Counted from the first letter of the stretch, positions 26,351 to 36,148 are shown. The stretch is 64,000 nucleotides of DNA from Neobacillus niacini (GCF_023715785.1 NZ_JAMBOX010000007.1:124001-188000); one strand, 5' to 3'. Notes: generated by a model not told the origin, from the sequence alone. Numbers and translations: made by a program.

Positions 26351-27481
26351 TCAGTTTTTAAACTCAAATGGAGGCTCAAGCCCTTCTTCTTCCATAATCT
26401 TCAGGACACCATTGACCAGCTTTTTCCCGTCATATCCCTTTTTATCTGCTTCCTTTATCCATTCTTTCCAAACGGCTTCGGCAGGTGCAGTAAACTTCGC
26501 TAACTCCTTAGGAGAAAGTTCAATAATTTCTCCTTTTCCTTTTAATTCAGCTTTAATCTTTTCTTTGCTTTCTTTGGCCCCATCAGCATAAGCAACATTA
26601 AGGGCTTCTTCTAAATTTGCATCTAGAGAATCGTCAAACTTTTTCTGGGTCTCAGGAGACAAACTATCCCATTTAGCTTGATTCATGATAACGGCTTGAA
26701 CTGAGTTGGACACTGGTAGGTTTGTAATATATGGTGCAGGTTCATAAAACTTTTGTGAGTACATGCCCCCAAATGCATATATGGCCACGTCCATAGTCCC
26801 TTTTTCAAGTCCAGAATAAATATCCTCAATAGCCATAGAGACTGGTACAGCATCCCATGATTTAAATAACGGCTCATAGCTCGGCAAGTCGAATTGGGTT
26901 TTCTTGCCTTTCAGGTCTTCTGCTGTACGAATCGGTTTTGTGCTCGCAAGAACGGCAGGGTCAGAGAGATAAATCCCTACGATTTTCACTCCTAATTTCT
27001 TTAAATCTTCTTCTAGATACTGCTCCATAAACTTCTTTGCGATTTTCGCCTTTAAAAGATGATCATCTGACTTGGAAAATAAGAACGGTAAATCGAGCAC
27101 AGTTGATTTAAAGAGAGGTGAATCCGGGAAAAATTTACCAACAGCTAAGCCTATGTCGTATACGCCGCCGCTGACATCCTGAATAACCGTTTTTGTGCCC
27201 CCTAATACTCCTCCTGCCTGAATATTAATAGTTGCTGATCCATTCGTTTCTTGCTTTACTTTCTCAGCCCAAGGTTCAATACCTTTTACATTAATAACAT
27301 GGGAAGCTGGAACCGCTATTCCAAATATTAACTCCGTTGATTTTCCACCGGTTTCTTTCCCATTATCTTTTTCATTGGAAGTACTTGATGTTTGATTTCC
27401 ACCACATGCTGTTAAAATCATCGTGAGTGCTAGAATAATAGTGGCAAAACTAAACAAAGATCCTTTGGCCCGCTTCTTCAT
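26351..27481 (-). CDS. dctP: TRAP transporter substrate-binding lipoprotein DctP
   Basis: 376 residues with a lipoprotein signal (ILALTMILTACGG) and the DctP-family fold: FGIAVPASHVINVKGIEPWAE, GGVLGGTKTVIQDVSGGVYDIG, and ALEEIYSGLEKGTMD-like SMAIEDIYSGLEKGTMDVAI. It binds an organic acid outside the cell and passes it to DctQ/DctM. AGGGAGG precedes the ATG. DctQM of the same operon lie 6 kb upstream (33323-35150). It is similar to the solo DctP at 42800 (both have VLGGxxxxxQDVSGGVYDIG and end EEGxEPPF). Confidence 0.9.
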   Translation of the reverse strand: MKKRAKGSLFSFATIILALTMILTACGGNQTSSTSNEKDNGKETGGKSTELIFGIAVPASHVINVKGIEPWAEKVKQETNGSATINIQAGGVLGGTKTVIQDVSGGVYDIGLAVGKFFPDSPLFKSTVLDLPFLFSKSDDHLLKAKIAKKFMEQYLEEDLKKLGVKIVGIYLSDPAVLASTKPIRTAEDLKGKKTQFDLPSYEPLFKSWDAVPVSMAIEDIYSGLEKGTMDVAIYAFGGMYSQKFYEPAPYITNLPVSNSVQAVIMNQAKWDSLSPETQKKFDDSLDANLEEALNVAYADGAKESKEKIKAELKGKGEIIELSPKELAKFTAPAEAVWKEWIKEADKKGYDGKKLVNGVLKIMEEEGLEPPFEFKN

Positions 27482-27559
27482 TTACGTTATTCCTCCCTAA
27501 AGGGTAGATTCTTAAAATTATTATCATCTTTGAAAGATCCCTGCGTTGCCATAATGTGG

Positions 27560-28702
27560 TTACTGTTTGCTAGCTGCATCCTCAATGATTTTCAAATCCT
27601 TTGCAGAAAGCCCCAAATAGGTTGCTGGGTTATCAAATAAGATTTTTCTCCGCAGGTCAGCCGGAATTTTATTAAAGGCGGCCTTCGGTGCGTCAAACTC
27701 CCAGTGTGGATAATCACTAGAAAAGATCAAACGATCCGTTCCAATCATTTCAATTAGTTTTACGATGTTTTGCGGATCCTCATGAGACTCGATAAATGGT
27801 TGTGTTCCAAACCAGAAATGCTCTTTTACATATTCACTCGGATAACGCTTCACCCATGGGGTTTCCAGACGTAAAGCTTTCCAGTGAGTATCCATTGTGT
27901 ACATCATGTTTGGCACCCAGCCAAAGCCACCTTCCACAAAACCTACCTTTAGTTCTGGGAATTTCTCGAACACTCCGCCAAAAACCATACTGGCCATTTG
28001 CGCCTGAAAGGTTAAGCAATTAAGCGTTTGGTATTCACCGTAGTATTTTTGTGCACCTGTGGCGTGATACTTGTTTTGCCCCCCTGGCAAGGAAACATGG
28101 AAGGTACAAACCAAATTATTGCGGACGGCCGCTTCCCAAATCGGATCATAGAAAGAATCGCCATAGCCACGGTGCGGGGAATGAATCGCCAATCCGACTT
28201 GAACCATTTGCGGGTGTCCGCCAACACGGTCGATTTCACGCGCTGCAGCAATCGGATCGGCAGCAGCAATGGAAACTGTTCCTTTGAAACGGGGATCCTT
28301 TGATAACCAGCGGTCGATTAACCAATCGTTTAAAGCAGCCCCTATGGCGGAAGCCCAATGATCCTGCGGCAAGCTATTCAAACAGAAGGTATCGTTCGGG
28401 TACAATACCGCCATATTTACACCGTGTTCTTCCATCAATTGTTTTCTCAAGAAATCAGGAGATGTTCCAGGATAACCACCATCCGGGGTCCATGAATCTT
28501 TTCGGACTCCTCCATTGGCCACAATCGCATAGCTAATACTCATCACTTGTCTAAACTGCGTGGCAGATTTTGCGAAATTTTTCCAATGATTATCCATGTA
28601 TTCTATTAATTCATCAAACGAATTTTCATGTACATGAACATCACAATCAATCACTTTAAGCGAGTTTCCCTTTTTAGTTAATTCTTCCTGGGTCATTGCC
28701 AT
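27560..28702 (-). CDS. amidohydrolase-family (ACMSD-like) metal hydrolase or decarboxylase
   Basis: 380 residues of the Amidohydro_2 TIM-barrel group. The N-terminal metal site reads IDCDVHVH, a later histidine is in TFHVSLPGG and the end has FSSDYPHWEFD with the catalytic aspartate. The group includes ACMSD and gamma-resorcylate-type decarboxylases and lactone or amide hydrolases; the reaction here cannot be chosen. ATG 28702 follows GGAGGGG with 7-8 nt spacing. Lies between the Rieske ferredoxin and DctP in operon 1, which is consistent with ring or side-chain processing. Confidence 0.85.
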   Translation of the reverse strand: MAMTQEELTKKGNSLKVIDCDVHVHENSFDELIEYMDNHWKNFAKSATQFRQVMSISYAIVANGGVRKDSWTPDGGYPGTSPDFLRKQLMEEHGVNMAVLYPNDTFCLNSLPQDHWASAIGAALNDWLIDRWLSKDPRFKGTVSIAAADPIAAAREIDRVGGHPQMVQVGLAIHSPHRGYGDSFYDPIWEAAVRNNLVCTFHVSLPGGQNKYHATGAQKYYGEYQTLNCLTFQAQMASMVFGGVFEKFPELKVGFVEGGFGWVPNMMYTMDTHWKALRLETPWVKRYPSEYVKEHFWFGTQPFIESHEDPQNIVKLIEMIGTDRLIFSSDYPHWEFDAPKAAFNKIPADLRRKILFDNPATYLGLSAKDLKIIEDAASKQ

Positions 28703-28783
28703 AGTATATCCCCTCCACATAAATTTGAAAATTCAATAAATTATAGGTAAACCACGATTTCACCAATAATTTTGACGGTACCC

Positions 28784-29131
28784 TTAAATGTCAATTAATA
28801 CATTTTCTTCTGACACTTCAACCGAGTAGCTTTTCAGCTTATAGTTACAATCGAAGAGTGATTTGCCAGTTGTAACATCAAATTCATAATGATGCCAAGG
28901 ACAAGTTAGTACCAGATTCTCCTTACCAAAGCAATAAACCCCTACGTCCGATGTTAATGTTGTTCCTTTCAGTGCTCCTTCTCCCATCGACGCTGCCTGG
29001 TGTGGACAAATACCACTTACTGCATAAAAATCATTTCCGTTTCTAACCAAGACAATTTCACGGTTCTTAATTTTAAATGTTTTCTTTTCTCCTGATAGGA
29101 GGTCATCTACCCTACAAAGCAACTGTTTCAT
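28784..29131 (-). CDS. Rieske-type [2Fe-2S] ferredoxin
   Basis: 115 residues with both cluster motifs, CPHQA (near residue 42) and CPWHHYEFD (near 80), so the cluster ligands are 2 Cys and 2 His. It has the shape of a stand-alone Rieske ferredoxin, like NirD or dioxygenase ferredoxins, not an oxygenase subunit. No catalytic Rieske oxygenase gene is in the window, so its electron partner is unknown. GAGGTG precedes the ATG. It is in operon 1, 134 bp after the DUF35 gene. Confidence 0.9.
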   Translation of the reverse strand: MKQLLCRVDDLLSGEKKTFKIKNREIVLVRNGNDFYAVSGICPHQAASMGEGALKGTTLTSDVGVYCFGKENLVLTCPWHHYEFDVTTGKSLFDCNYKLKSYSVEVSEENVLIDI

Positions 29132-29264
29132 ATTTCAATTTACACCTCTTGTATAGTTGTATTTAAACCTCTTTCTAGGACAGTCAATATCTACATTTCC
29201 CGAAAGCCCTTACATGGTAATGTAGGGGATGAATCCCGTGTACTCTATGAAAGGACACAAACGA

Positions 29265-29678
29265 TTAAATCTTTGCAAAGCCAAGCAAAGTTTGATCCCC
29301 AACCTTGTAAAACGTTGCTTTAACCGGCATATCCGCTTTTAGCGAGAACCGATCATCGCTAGGAATTAATCTTCCTAATATTTTGGCCCCTTCCTCTAAT
29401 TCGACAGTAAGGACCGTGTAGGGCAAGTCTTCAGCAAAGGCCGGGTCAAATGCACGATGGACAACAGTCCAGGAGAACACCTTTCCCTGCCCAGAAGTCT
29501 TAACCCATTCCCAGTTCTTACTTGCGCAGTAAGGACAGCGGTATACAGGTGGAAACCATTTCTTTACACAATCATGACATGCCTGAACATGAAGCTCATG
29601 TTTGCTGATTTTCTCCCACCAAAATTCACTTTCTGGGGTTATTTCCGGAGTAATTCCCGTACTCTGTTTTTGAGTCAT
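29265..29678 (-). CDS. DUF35 (zinc ribbon + OB-fold) partner of thiolase-like protein
   Basis: 137 residues: N-terminal rubredoxin-like zinc ribbon (CHDCVKKWFPPVYRCPYC) and C-terminal OB-fold (GQGKVFSWTVVHRAFDPAF, LPYTVLTVELEEGAKILGRL). DUF35 proteins form complexes with thiolase-like proteins. In steroid side-chain degradation the DUF35 part of ChsH2 pairs with Ltp2 to make an aldolase. The gene starts 2 bp after the thiolase-like gene, with AAGGAGG inside its end, so the two are coupled. Confidence 0.88.
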   Translation of the reverse strand: MTQKQSTGITPEITPESEFWWEKISKHELHVQACHDCVKKWFPPVYRCPYCASKNWEWVKTSGQGKVFSWTVVHRAFDPAFAEDLPYTVLTVELEEGAKILGRLIPSDDRFSLKADMPVKATFYKVGDQTLLGFAKI

Positions 29679-29680
29679 CC

Positions 29681-30853
29681 TTAATCCCTCCTTAAAATGA
29701 GTGCTGAACCGTCGGCTTGATTTCCGCTGGTAACAACGCCGATATTCGCATTCGCCACCTGTCGGGATCCACTTCTTCCCTGTAACTGCATAACCGCCTC
29801 AGCTACTGAATTCATCCCATGAATATATCCTTCACAAAGGAGTCCACCATGCGTATTCACTGGCAGCCTTCCGCCAAGTCCTGTCTCTCCCGCCCGAACA
29901 AAGGCCCCTGCTTCCCCTCGTCCAGTAAAGCCCAGACCTTCCAAGGCAAATAATACGGCACTTGAAAAACAATCATAAAACTCGGCAAAGTCTACTTCTT
30001 TTGGGGTGATTCCTGCACTTTCCCATAAGGGCTGAGCTAATAGATTGGTATAGTTCGTTGTAATGTCATCCCAAAGTAATTTATCATTCATATCTAAACC
30101 TGATCTTGGTCCGCAAACATAAGCAGCCCCTTCAATGATGACAGGAGGATAATTTAATTGGCGGGCATTTTTTACTGACGTTACTAACACCGCAACTGCA
30201 CCATCAACCTCAGTGGTGCAATCAGCTTTGCGGAAGGGGTCTGCAATCATCGGGCTATCCAAGTAATTCTCAAAGGTTAGCGGCTTTTGGATAATCGCAC
30301 GTTCATTCAGCAGTGCAAACTTTCGCTGAGCAATGGGTACTGCAGCAATATCCTCGATGGTTGCACCCGTCTCAATCATATAACGGCGTGCCCACATCGC
30401 TGCAAATGAAGGCTGTCCCATATATCCAATCGGGTCGCGAAATTGAGCTGCTTCTCCAGCCACCGTCATACCGCCAATTCGTTTGCCGCTCCTGCCATTC
30501 AGAGCTCGAAACACCAGGATATTTTCAGCGAGCCCCGCTTCTATGGCCATGGCTGCAAGCATGACAGCATAGGCAGGAGCTTGACCTCCTGTATTCAAAT
30601 TGAGTATATAATTCTGTTTCGGCAAGGCAAGTGCGGTCGCCACTGACTCACTGGAGACGGAGTCCCCTAGCACACTAAAGCTAACCACTCCGTCTATATC
30701 TTTCAATTCCAACCCTGATTCAATGACTGCATTGACACAAGCATCTGATGCAAGTTGAAGAACAGACTTGCCAGATTGTCTTGAAAATTCCGTATAGCCT
30801 ACTCCTGCTATCGCGGTATTCCCTAGAAATGATGGACGTTTTTTTGACAACAA
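29681..30853 (-). CDS. thiolase-fold protein, Ltp2-like aldolase candidate
   Basis: 390 residues with the thiolase fold (IAGVGYTEFSRQSGKS start) but without the usual nucleophilic cysteine: the region reads LNLNTGGQAPAYAVMLAAM. Near the C-terminus it has GGLLCEGYIHGMNSVAEA where true thiolases have a GHPxGATG histidine loop. This GxLxEGYIHGxN pattern is known from Ltp2-type aldolases, which cleave beta-hydroxyacyl-CoA by retro-aldol reaction together with a DUF35 partner. Its DUF35 gene is directly downstream. The start is TTG at 30853 with GGAGGG. I infer an aldolase and not a Claisen thiolase. Confidence 0.82.
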   Translation of the reverse strand: MLSKKRPSFLGNTAIAGVGYTEFSRQSGKSVLQLASDACVNAVIESGLELKDIDGVVSFSVLGDSVSSESVATALALPKQNYILNLNTGGQAPAYAVMLAAMAIEAGLAENILVFRALNGRSGKRIGGMTVAGEAAQFRDPIGYMGQPSFAAMWARRYMIETGATIEDIAAVPIAQRKFALLNERAIIQKPLTFENYLDSPMIADPFRKADCTTEVDGAVAVLVTSVKNARQLNYPPVIIEGAAYVCGPRSGLDMNDKLLWDDITTNYTNLLAQPLWESAGITPKEVDFAEFYDCFSSAVLFALEGLGFTGRGEAGAFVRAGETGLGGRLPVNTHGGLLCEGYIHGMNSVAEAVMQLQGRSGSRQVANANIGVVTSGNQADGSALILRRD

Positions 30854-30957
30854 TATCCCTCCTAAATGAATCTCCTTAATTTACCGAAATGGCTCCTTCA
30901 TTTTAATGGTTAGTCAAGTGATATAGTTAGAGGAAAAGGAGCCACTGTATTTACACC

Positions 30958-32175
30958 TTATTGTTTGCTGGAAAACTGTCTCACTTCCTGTTTGGCAATT
31001 GCCTCCCGGTGAACTTCATTTGGTCCATCAGCTAAGCGAACAATACGAGCGTAAGTCCAATGTCTGGCAAGAGGAAACTCCTGACTAACACCTCCGCCAC
31101 CGTGAACCTGAATGGCACGATCAATTACTTTTGTAGCAACTTCTGGCGCAACCACCTTAATCATGGCTATTTCTTTCTTTGCTTCTTTGTTTCCTACTTT
31201 GTCCATCATATCAGCTGCTTTTAAAGTTAAGAGCCTTGCTTGATCGATTTCAATACGTGAATCCGCAATCCATTGACGAATAACGCCTTTGTCAACAAGT
31301 GTACTTCCAAAAGCAACCCGATCTTGTGCCCGTTTAATCATTAGTTCCAGTGCTCTTTCAGCTAAACCAATCATCCGCATACAATGATGAATTCGGCCGG
31401 GTCCCAATCTTCCTTGCGCAATCGCAAACCCTTTACCTTCACCCCAAAGAATATTACTTACAGGAACACGGACATCCTCAAACAAGACTTCGCCATGTCC
31501 ATGAGGAGCATCATCATATCCAAAAACACTAAGATTACGAACGATGGTTATGCCTGGAGTATCTGCAGGTACGAGAATCATAGATTGTTGTTCATATGTC
31601 GGTGCAGTTGGATCTGTTTTACCCATAAAAATGAAAACTTTACATCGGGGATCTGGAGCTCCAGATGTCCACCATTTACGCCCGTTTATGACATACTCAT
31701 CCCCATCTCTTACAATACTGGATTGGATATTTCTTGCATCAGAAGAAGCAACAAGCGGTTCCGTCATGGCGAAAGCAGATCTGATTTTGCCTTCTAGAAG
31801 AGGAACAAGCCACTGTGCCTTCTGTTCCTCAGTCCCATATCGGTCGATTACTTCCATATTCCCTGTGTCTGGGGCACTACAATTAAACACCTCTGGTCCT
31901 AAGTAAGGGGAACGGCCCATTATTTCCATTAACGGAGCAAATTCAAGATTCGTAAGTCCATAACCATGCTTACTATCCGGTAAAAAGAGATTCCATAATC
32001 CCTTTTCTTTTGCTTTTTCCTTCAGTTCATCAACAATTGGCGGTATTTGCCATCTAGTAGGGAATTCATTTAATTGCTGCTCATACACTTTTTCAGCCGG
32101 ATACACATATTGCTCCATAAATTCCGTAACTTCAGCCTGGAGTTTCTTTACTTTGTCTGTGTACTCAAAATTCAT
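30958..32175 (-). CDS. acyl-CoA dehydrogenase, ACAD10/11-like
   Basis: 405 residues with the acyl-CoA dehydrogenase domains: N-terminal helices, [29 protein letters not shown] and [17 protein letters not shown]. At the C-terminus it has [18 protein letters not shown] instead of the common YEGTNEIQR. The ADGPxEVH form is typical of ACAD10/ACAD11 and of LvaC, which act on phosphorylated 4-hydroxyacyl-CoA. AGGAGATGATGAAACG precedes the ATG. In operon 1 it is next to an MBL hydrolase, and an APH-type kinase is encoded at 37014-38084. Confidence 0.85.
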   Translation of the reverse strand: MNFEYTDKVKKLQAEVTEFMEQYVYPAEKVYEQQLNEFPTRWQIPPIVDELKEKAKEKGLWNLFLPDSKHGYGLTNLEFAPLMEIMGRSPYLGPEVFNCSAPDTGNMEVIDRYGTEEQKAQWLVPLLEGKIRSAFAMTEPLVASSDARNIQSSIVRDGDEYVINGRKWWTSGAPDPRCKVFIFMGKTDPTAPTYEQQSMILVPADTPGITIVRNLSVFGYDDAPHGHGEVLFEDVRVPVSNILWGEGKGFAIAQGRLGPGRIHHCMRMIGLAERALELMIKRAQDRVAFGSTLVDKGVIRQWIADSRIEIDQARLLTLKAADMMDKVGNKEAKKEIAMIKVVAPEVATKVIDRAIQVHGGGGVSQEFPLARHWTYARIVRLADGPNEVHREAIAKQEVRQFSSKQ

Positions 32176-32189
32176 CGTTTCATCATCTC

Positions 32190-33173
32190 CTATTTTATAG
32201 AACGAAAATATTTGATCCCATTTTTCGTGAGTTCTTCCACTTCACCGCGCTCTACCAGCAGGTCGAGATGACCTATTGCTTCATAAACAACTAACATTAA
32301 TTGTTCCTTCACCGTCTTTGGTGAAAATAATTCCTGAACAATCTCAAACCCAGTTTTGTATTTTTCGCTTATGATACCTTTTATCACGGCAGCACGTTTT
32401 TCAATATCGTCCAATCGTTCCTCCACAAGTTCTTGCAGGTTCATCACTGGAGTGCCGTGACCTGTAAATATCGTATCAATGGGGATTTCGACGCATTTTT
32501 TTAGATTACTCATGTATTGGATTAACGGTGTTGCCCTATTTTCATTTGGTGTTAGAGGCGGTTCAATCGCTGCATTGGATGAAATGTGTTTAATAATATG
32601 GTCTCCTGCAATCAACAACTGATCACTTTCCCGATAGAAGGAAATGTGACTTTGGGCATGCCCTTTTGTCTCAATAATTTGCCACTCGGGTAATCCTGGT
32701 ATGGAATCTCCTTCATTTAGTTCCACGGTAAGATCCACATTGCTGCAGGACAATTCCTGTAATTTTTCGAAAAACAGTTTGCCTGTTCCACACAGTTGTG
32801 CTGGCAAGCCAAATTCAGAAAGAAACTGGTGAAAAAATTCATGGTGCCATTCCACAAACTGTTTATCTGGTAACAGCCAAGGGCGATTATTCGGATGTCC
32901 TAATACAGGGATGGGATGGCACTCTAAAATACGGTCTAACAGCCCAACGTGATCGATATGATGATGTGTCAACAACACTTGGTCAATATCATGTATCGAT
33001 AACTGTAATTTCTCTAATGACTTTGTCAACATCCCCCAATTTTTAGGTAAATTGGCCCCTGTATCGATAAGTGTTAATTTCTCGCCAAATAGTAAGTACG
33101 TATTGATTGACCCCACGGGTGAGCCAGTGTCGAGTTGTATTAGCTCTATACCTTTATTGGATATTTCGAACAT
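32190..33173 (-). CDS. metallo-beta-lactamase-fold hydrolase
   Basis: 327 residues with the zinc-binding HHHIDH motif near residue 70, a later GDH in [10 protein letters not shown] and FTGHGTPV near 240, so the MBL metal site is complete. ATG 33173 is used since GAGGTGG lies 7 nt upstream. The C-terminal part is helical. Members include glyoxalase II-like thioesterases, lactonases and RNases; this one resembles the glyoxalase-II/lactonase group. In operon 1, between DctM and an ACAD10/11-like gene, an acyl-CoA thioesterase or lactone hydrolase is plausible. Confidence 0.82.
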   Translation of the reverse strand: MFEISNKGIELIQLDTGSPVGSINTYLLFGEKLTLIDTGANLPKNWGMLTKSLEKLQLSIHDIDQVLLTHHHIDHVGLLDRILECHPIPVLGHPNNRPWLLPDKQFVEWHHEFFHQFLSEFGLPAQLCGTGKLFFEKLQELSCSNVDLTVELNEGDSIPGLPEWQIIETKGHAQSHISFYRESDQLLIAGDHIIKHISSNAAIEPPLTPNENRATPLIQYMSNLKKCVEIPIDTIFTGHGTPVMNLQELVEERLDDIEKRAAVIKGIISEKYKTGFEIVQELFSPKTVKEQLMLVVYEAIGHLDLLVERGEVEELTKNGIKYFRSIK

Positions 33174-33260
33174 AGGCATCCACCTCAAGAGTTTAAAAAT
33201 TTTCGCAAAGAGTTTTATACAACTTAAAAGATGAATCATTTTTCAACAACAGGCACCTTG

Positions 33261-33303
33261 TATGGAGGATGTTTAGCTTATTAGGCTAAACGATTCTCCA
33301 TAC
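33261..33303 (-). terminator. hairpin after dctM
   Basis: TATGGAG...TTTAGC-TTATTAG-GCTAAA...CTCCATA is a stem with small internal loops in the space between DctM and the MBL gene. With no long T tail it may attenuate rather than stop operon 1. Confidence 0.55.
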
Positions 33304-33322
33304 TTTTGAGCTCACTTGATAA

Positions 33323-34624
33323 CTACATATGATTAGGCAGCCATAGCGCCATATTGGGAAACAGCACCAACAGTACCAGCATAACGATAATTGGGACCAC
33401 AAAACGTAATGCTCCCTTAAAAATATCTTCAAGGCGCAAATCAGGCACTGCCCCCTTTAAAACGAAACAATTCATTCCTACTGGTGGTGTAATCAACGCA
33501 AGCTCGATTATCACGACAATCCAGACGCCGAACCAAATCAAATCAAATCCCAAAGCTTGGATGATAGGAACGATAATTGGCATGGTAATAACAATCATCG
33601 CCAATGAATCCATTACACAGCCCAACACAAAATACATCGCTAGAATCAATAGCATAACGACCCACCATGGAACATCCAATGAAGTAATTAATGAGGCCAA
33701 ATATTTAGGGAGACCTGTTAGAGCCAAGAAATAATTTAAGATGAACGCACCAATGATTATAGCAAACAGAAAACCCGTGGATCGAAGTGTTCTTTCAAGA
33801 GCCGTAATCAAGGATTTTAGATTCAATTTTCTTTTGGCCATGGCAAGGATGACGGAAACTGCTGCTCCAACTCCGGCTGCCTCTGTTGGACTAAACCAGC
33901 CCGCATACATGCCGCCTATAACAATGGCAAATAACACCAATATCCAAAGGGTAGATTTTAAGGCTACCAGTTTTTCCTTCCAAGAGTACTTCATATTCAT
34001 ATCAGGAGCTAATTGAGGCTGAAATTTAACTGTAATTAAAATCGTGAATATAAATAGTAAAGTTAAAACAATACCAGGGATAATGCCAGCAATCAAAAGC
34101 TTTCCGATGGATTGTTCTGTTAGAATTCCATAAATGATGAACGCTCCGCTTGGAGGGATTAGAATGCCCAATGTGCCGCCTGCAGCAATCGTTCCGCTGC
34201 TGAATTTGTCGCTGTAACCAGATCTTTGCATCTCCTTGTGAGCAATTACCCCCATGGTTCCGGTAGATGCCACACTCGAACCGGAAGCTGCCGCAAATAA
34301 GGCGGAAGCACCAATGGTGGAGGTAGCTAGACCTCCTTTGAAATTGCCAAACCATTTACGAAAAGTATCAAACAAATCCGTACTGATTCCCGAGATAAAT
34401 AACAGTTCTCCCATTAACATAAACATCGGAACAGTACTGAATGTATAACTAAAGCTTTGTGTCCATGTAATTGATTCAATAGCAGATTCCAGGGCAACCG
34501 GCCCCCGAAGGTATAGAATTCCCAAAATGCCAGGCAGCGTCATAGAAATCGCAATCGGAACCCTTAAAAACATTAGTACAAACATTAAAAGAATCGCTAA
34601 TAGTCCCAACATCTCAAATGACAC
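33323..34624 (-). CDS. dctM: TRAP transporter large permease DctM
   Basis: 433 residues with 12 or so hydrophobic helices and the DctM motifs FIISGI-like LLFISGISTDLFD, SALFAAASGSSVASTGTMG and PPSGAFIIYGILTEQSIGKL. It moves an organic acid with Na+. GTG 34624 is the start because GGGAG lies 8 nt upstream, inside the end of dctQ, which overlaps by 11 bp. Same length as the DctM at 58523. Confidence 0.9.
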   Translation of the reverse strand: MSFEMLGLLAILLMFVLMFLRVPIAISMTLPGILGILYLRGPVALESAIESITWTQSFSYTFSTVPMFMLMGELLFISGISTDLFDTFRKWFGNFKGGLATSTIGASALFAAASGSSVASTGTMGVIAHKEMQRSGYSDKFSSGTIAAGGTLGILIPPSGAFIIYGILTEQSIGKLLIAGIIPGIVLTLLFIFTILITVKFQPQLAPDMNMKYSWKEKLVALKSTLWILVLFAIVIGGMYAGWFSPTEAAGVGAAVSVILAMAKRKLNLKSLITALERTLRSTGFLFAIIIGAFILNYFLALTGLPKYLASLITSLDVPWWVVMLLILAMYFVLGCVMDSLAMIVITMPIIVPIIQALGFDLIWFGVWIVVIIELALITPPVGMNCFVLKGAVPDLRLEDIFKGALRFVVPIIVMLVLLVLFPNMALWLPNHM

Positions 34625-35150
34625 TAACTTCACTCCCTTCTTGTTCTTGTTCCACAACTTTACCGGTAACCAGTTCAACGAGGTTATTGATAATTTTTAC
34701 CAGGGACTCCAGCCCCCAGAGGAAAAAGCCAATTCCTAGTAAAAATTGAAACGGGTAATGCGGAACATGTAGAATCGTGGTAGAAACTAAAAAGGTGTGA
34801 AGGGCCTTTAATCCTGCTCCAATCTGAATCGTGCCGACAACAAAACAAATGCCACTTACTAAAATGTAACCGAAAACATTAAATGCCGCCTGTACTCGTT
34901 TATTAAACCGGTCCACTAACAAACCGACCTTTATATGCGCATCAACACTTTCCGAATAGGCAATCCCTAATCCCACCAAGACGACCATCATTAATTGCAC
35001 AAGTTCATAATCTCCAATTATAGGTTTGTTAATAATCCCCCTAGAGATTACCGAACAAGCAATCAATGTCATCATCAAAAAGATTGTTATAATCGCTCCC
35101 CAACGAATAATGGCTGTTAAACCCTTAATAACCTTGAATAATAGATTCAT
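34614..35150 (-). CDS. dctQ: TRAP transporter small permease DctQ
   Basis: 178 residues with four membrane helices, among them AIIRWGAIITIFLMMTLIACSVISRG at the start and a helix near VFGYILVSGICFVVG. The pattern GDYELVQLMMVVLVGLGIAYSE is typical of DctQ. ATG 35150 with GGGGTG upstream. It overlaps dctM and lies second in operon 1 after the FabL-like gene. Confidence 0.88.
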   Translation of the reverse strand: MNLLFKVIKGLTAIIRWGAIITIFLMMTLIACSVISRGIINKPIIGDYELVQLMMVVLVGLGIAYSESVDAHIKVGLLVDRFNKRVQAAFNVFGYILVSGICFVVGTIQIGAGLKALHTFLVSTTILHVPHYPFQFLLGIGFFLWGLESLVKIINNLVELVTGKVVEQEQEGSEVSVI

Positions 35151-35246
35151 TTCAGCACCCCATTTCAACTAGTAAGTTCCATCTCTCTGTTATTTTTGAT
35201 ACACTATTTGCAAGGTTTGCTGGAAGCTTCACAGCTTAGACAGTTG

Positions 35247-36014
35247 TTATAGCCCCTCAACTTGGGCCATAATCCGCATCCCCCCATCTACGCGAATGAT
35301 CTCTCCGTTAATCATTTCCATTTCGTCAGAACAAAGTGTAAGAATGACCTTGGCAACATCCTCAATTTCCATCGGCCGCTTAAAAGGAATGTTCGACTGG
35401 GCTGCCTCAATACGTTGGTGAAAATTCGGGTTGAGTTTTCGTAAAGACTCAGTATTTAATGTACCGGGAGAGATGGTGTTGGAGGTTATTCCATATGGGC
35501 CGAACTCTACCGCCATATATCGGATAAGAGCTTCCATTGCAGCTTTAGGTACACCGATAGCTGCATAGTTCTTAACAGCTAATTCTGAACCTAGACTTGT
35601 AATGGCAAGGATTCTGCCCCACTGCTTTTCTTTCATATACGGAGTTAATTCTTGTGCCCCTATAAGCAATGGGTTCAAATTAATATTAAATGCATGGCTC
35701 CATAGTTCAGAATCAATGGTTGAAAGACTTGATTTAAAAGCGTGAACGGCATTATGTATAAAAATGTCGATAGCACCCATTCTTGCGATAGCCGTTTTAC
35801 AAAGACTAGCCATTTCCTCAGCATTGCCAACGTCAGCTTTAATGATCTCTACCTTTGTTCCAAACTTTGATACTTCTTCAAATGTTTCCAATGCACTACT
35901 TTCATTATGATAATAATTAATGACAACATTTGCCCCATTACGTGCAAAAGCGATGGCTAATTCTTTGCCTAAACCTTTTGAACTGCCCGTTATTAAAACA
36001 TTTTTATTTTTCAT
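35247..36014 (-). CDS. FabL-like SDR (enoyl reductase type)
   Basis: 255 residues. The cofactor motif ITGSSKGLGKE is normal. The active site reads NYAAIGVPKAAMEALIRYMAV, a Y-x6-K arrangement as in enoyl-ACP reductase III (FabL) of B. subtilis, instead of YxxxK, and HNAVHAF replaces NNAG. It therefore probably reduces an enoyl thioester and does not act on an alcohol. ATG 36014 with GAGGG upstream. It is the first gene of operon 1, 110-120 bp after a promoter/operator pair. Confidence 0.78.
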   Translation of the reverse strand: MKNKNVLITGSSKGLGKELAIAFARNGANVVINYYHNESSALETFEEVSKFGTKVEIIKADVGNAEEMASLCKTAIARMGAIDIFIHNAVHAFKSSLSTIDSELWSHAFNINLNPLLIGAQELTPYMKEKQWGRILAITSLGSELAVKNYAAIGVPKAAMEALIRYMAVEFGPYGITSNTISPGTLNTESLRKLNPNFHQRIEAAQSNIPFKRPMEIEDVAKVILTLCSDEMEMINGEIIRVDGGMRIMAQVEGL

Positions 36015-36123
36015 TCCAGCAACCCTCACTTTCTAAAAAACTATATTTTATTAGCTGTTTTAATACAGTATGCGCTTTCAAAATAGAAGGAAACTAATGA
36101 AGGCAGCAACGCAATTTGATATC

Positions 36124-36137
36124 TGATTCAAGTTTCA
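36124..36137. promoter_or_regulatory. TetR-type operator site 1 (operon 1)
   Basis: TGATTCAAGTTTCA, one mismatch to TGAATCANNTTTCA. It lies 11 bp downstream of the -10 of the promoter. Confidence 0.7.
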
Positions 36138-36148
36138 CTTATATTCAT

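Noticed and set aside
28721..28740. TTGAAAATTCAA before the amidohydrolase as another operator
   Set aside because: Arm spacing differs from TGAA-N6-TTCA and the gene lies inside operon 1; short AT-rich palindromes are expected by chance.
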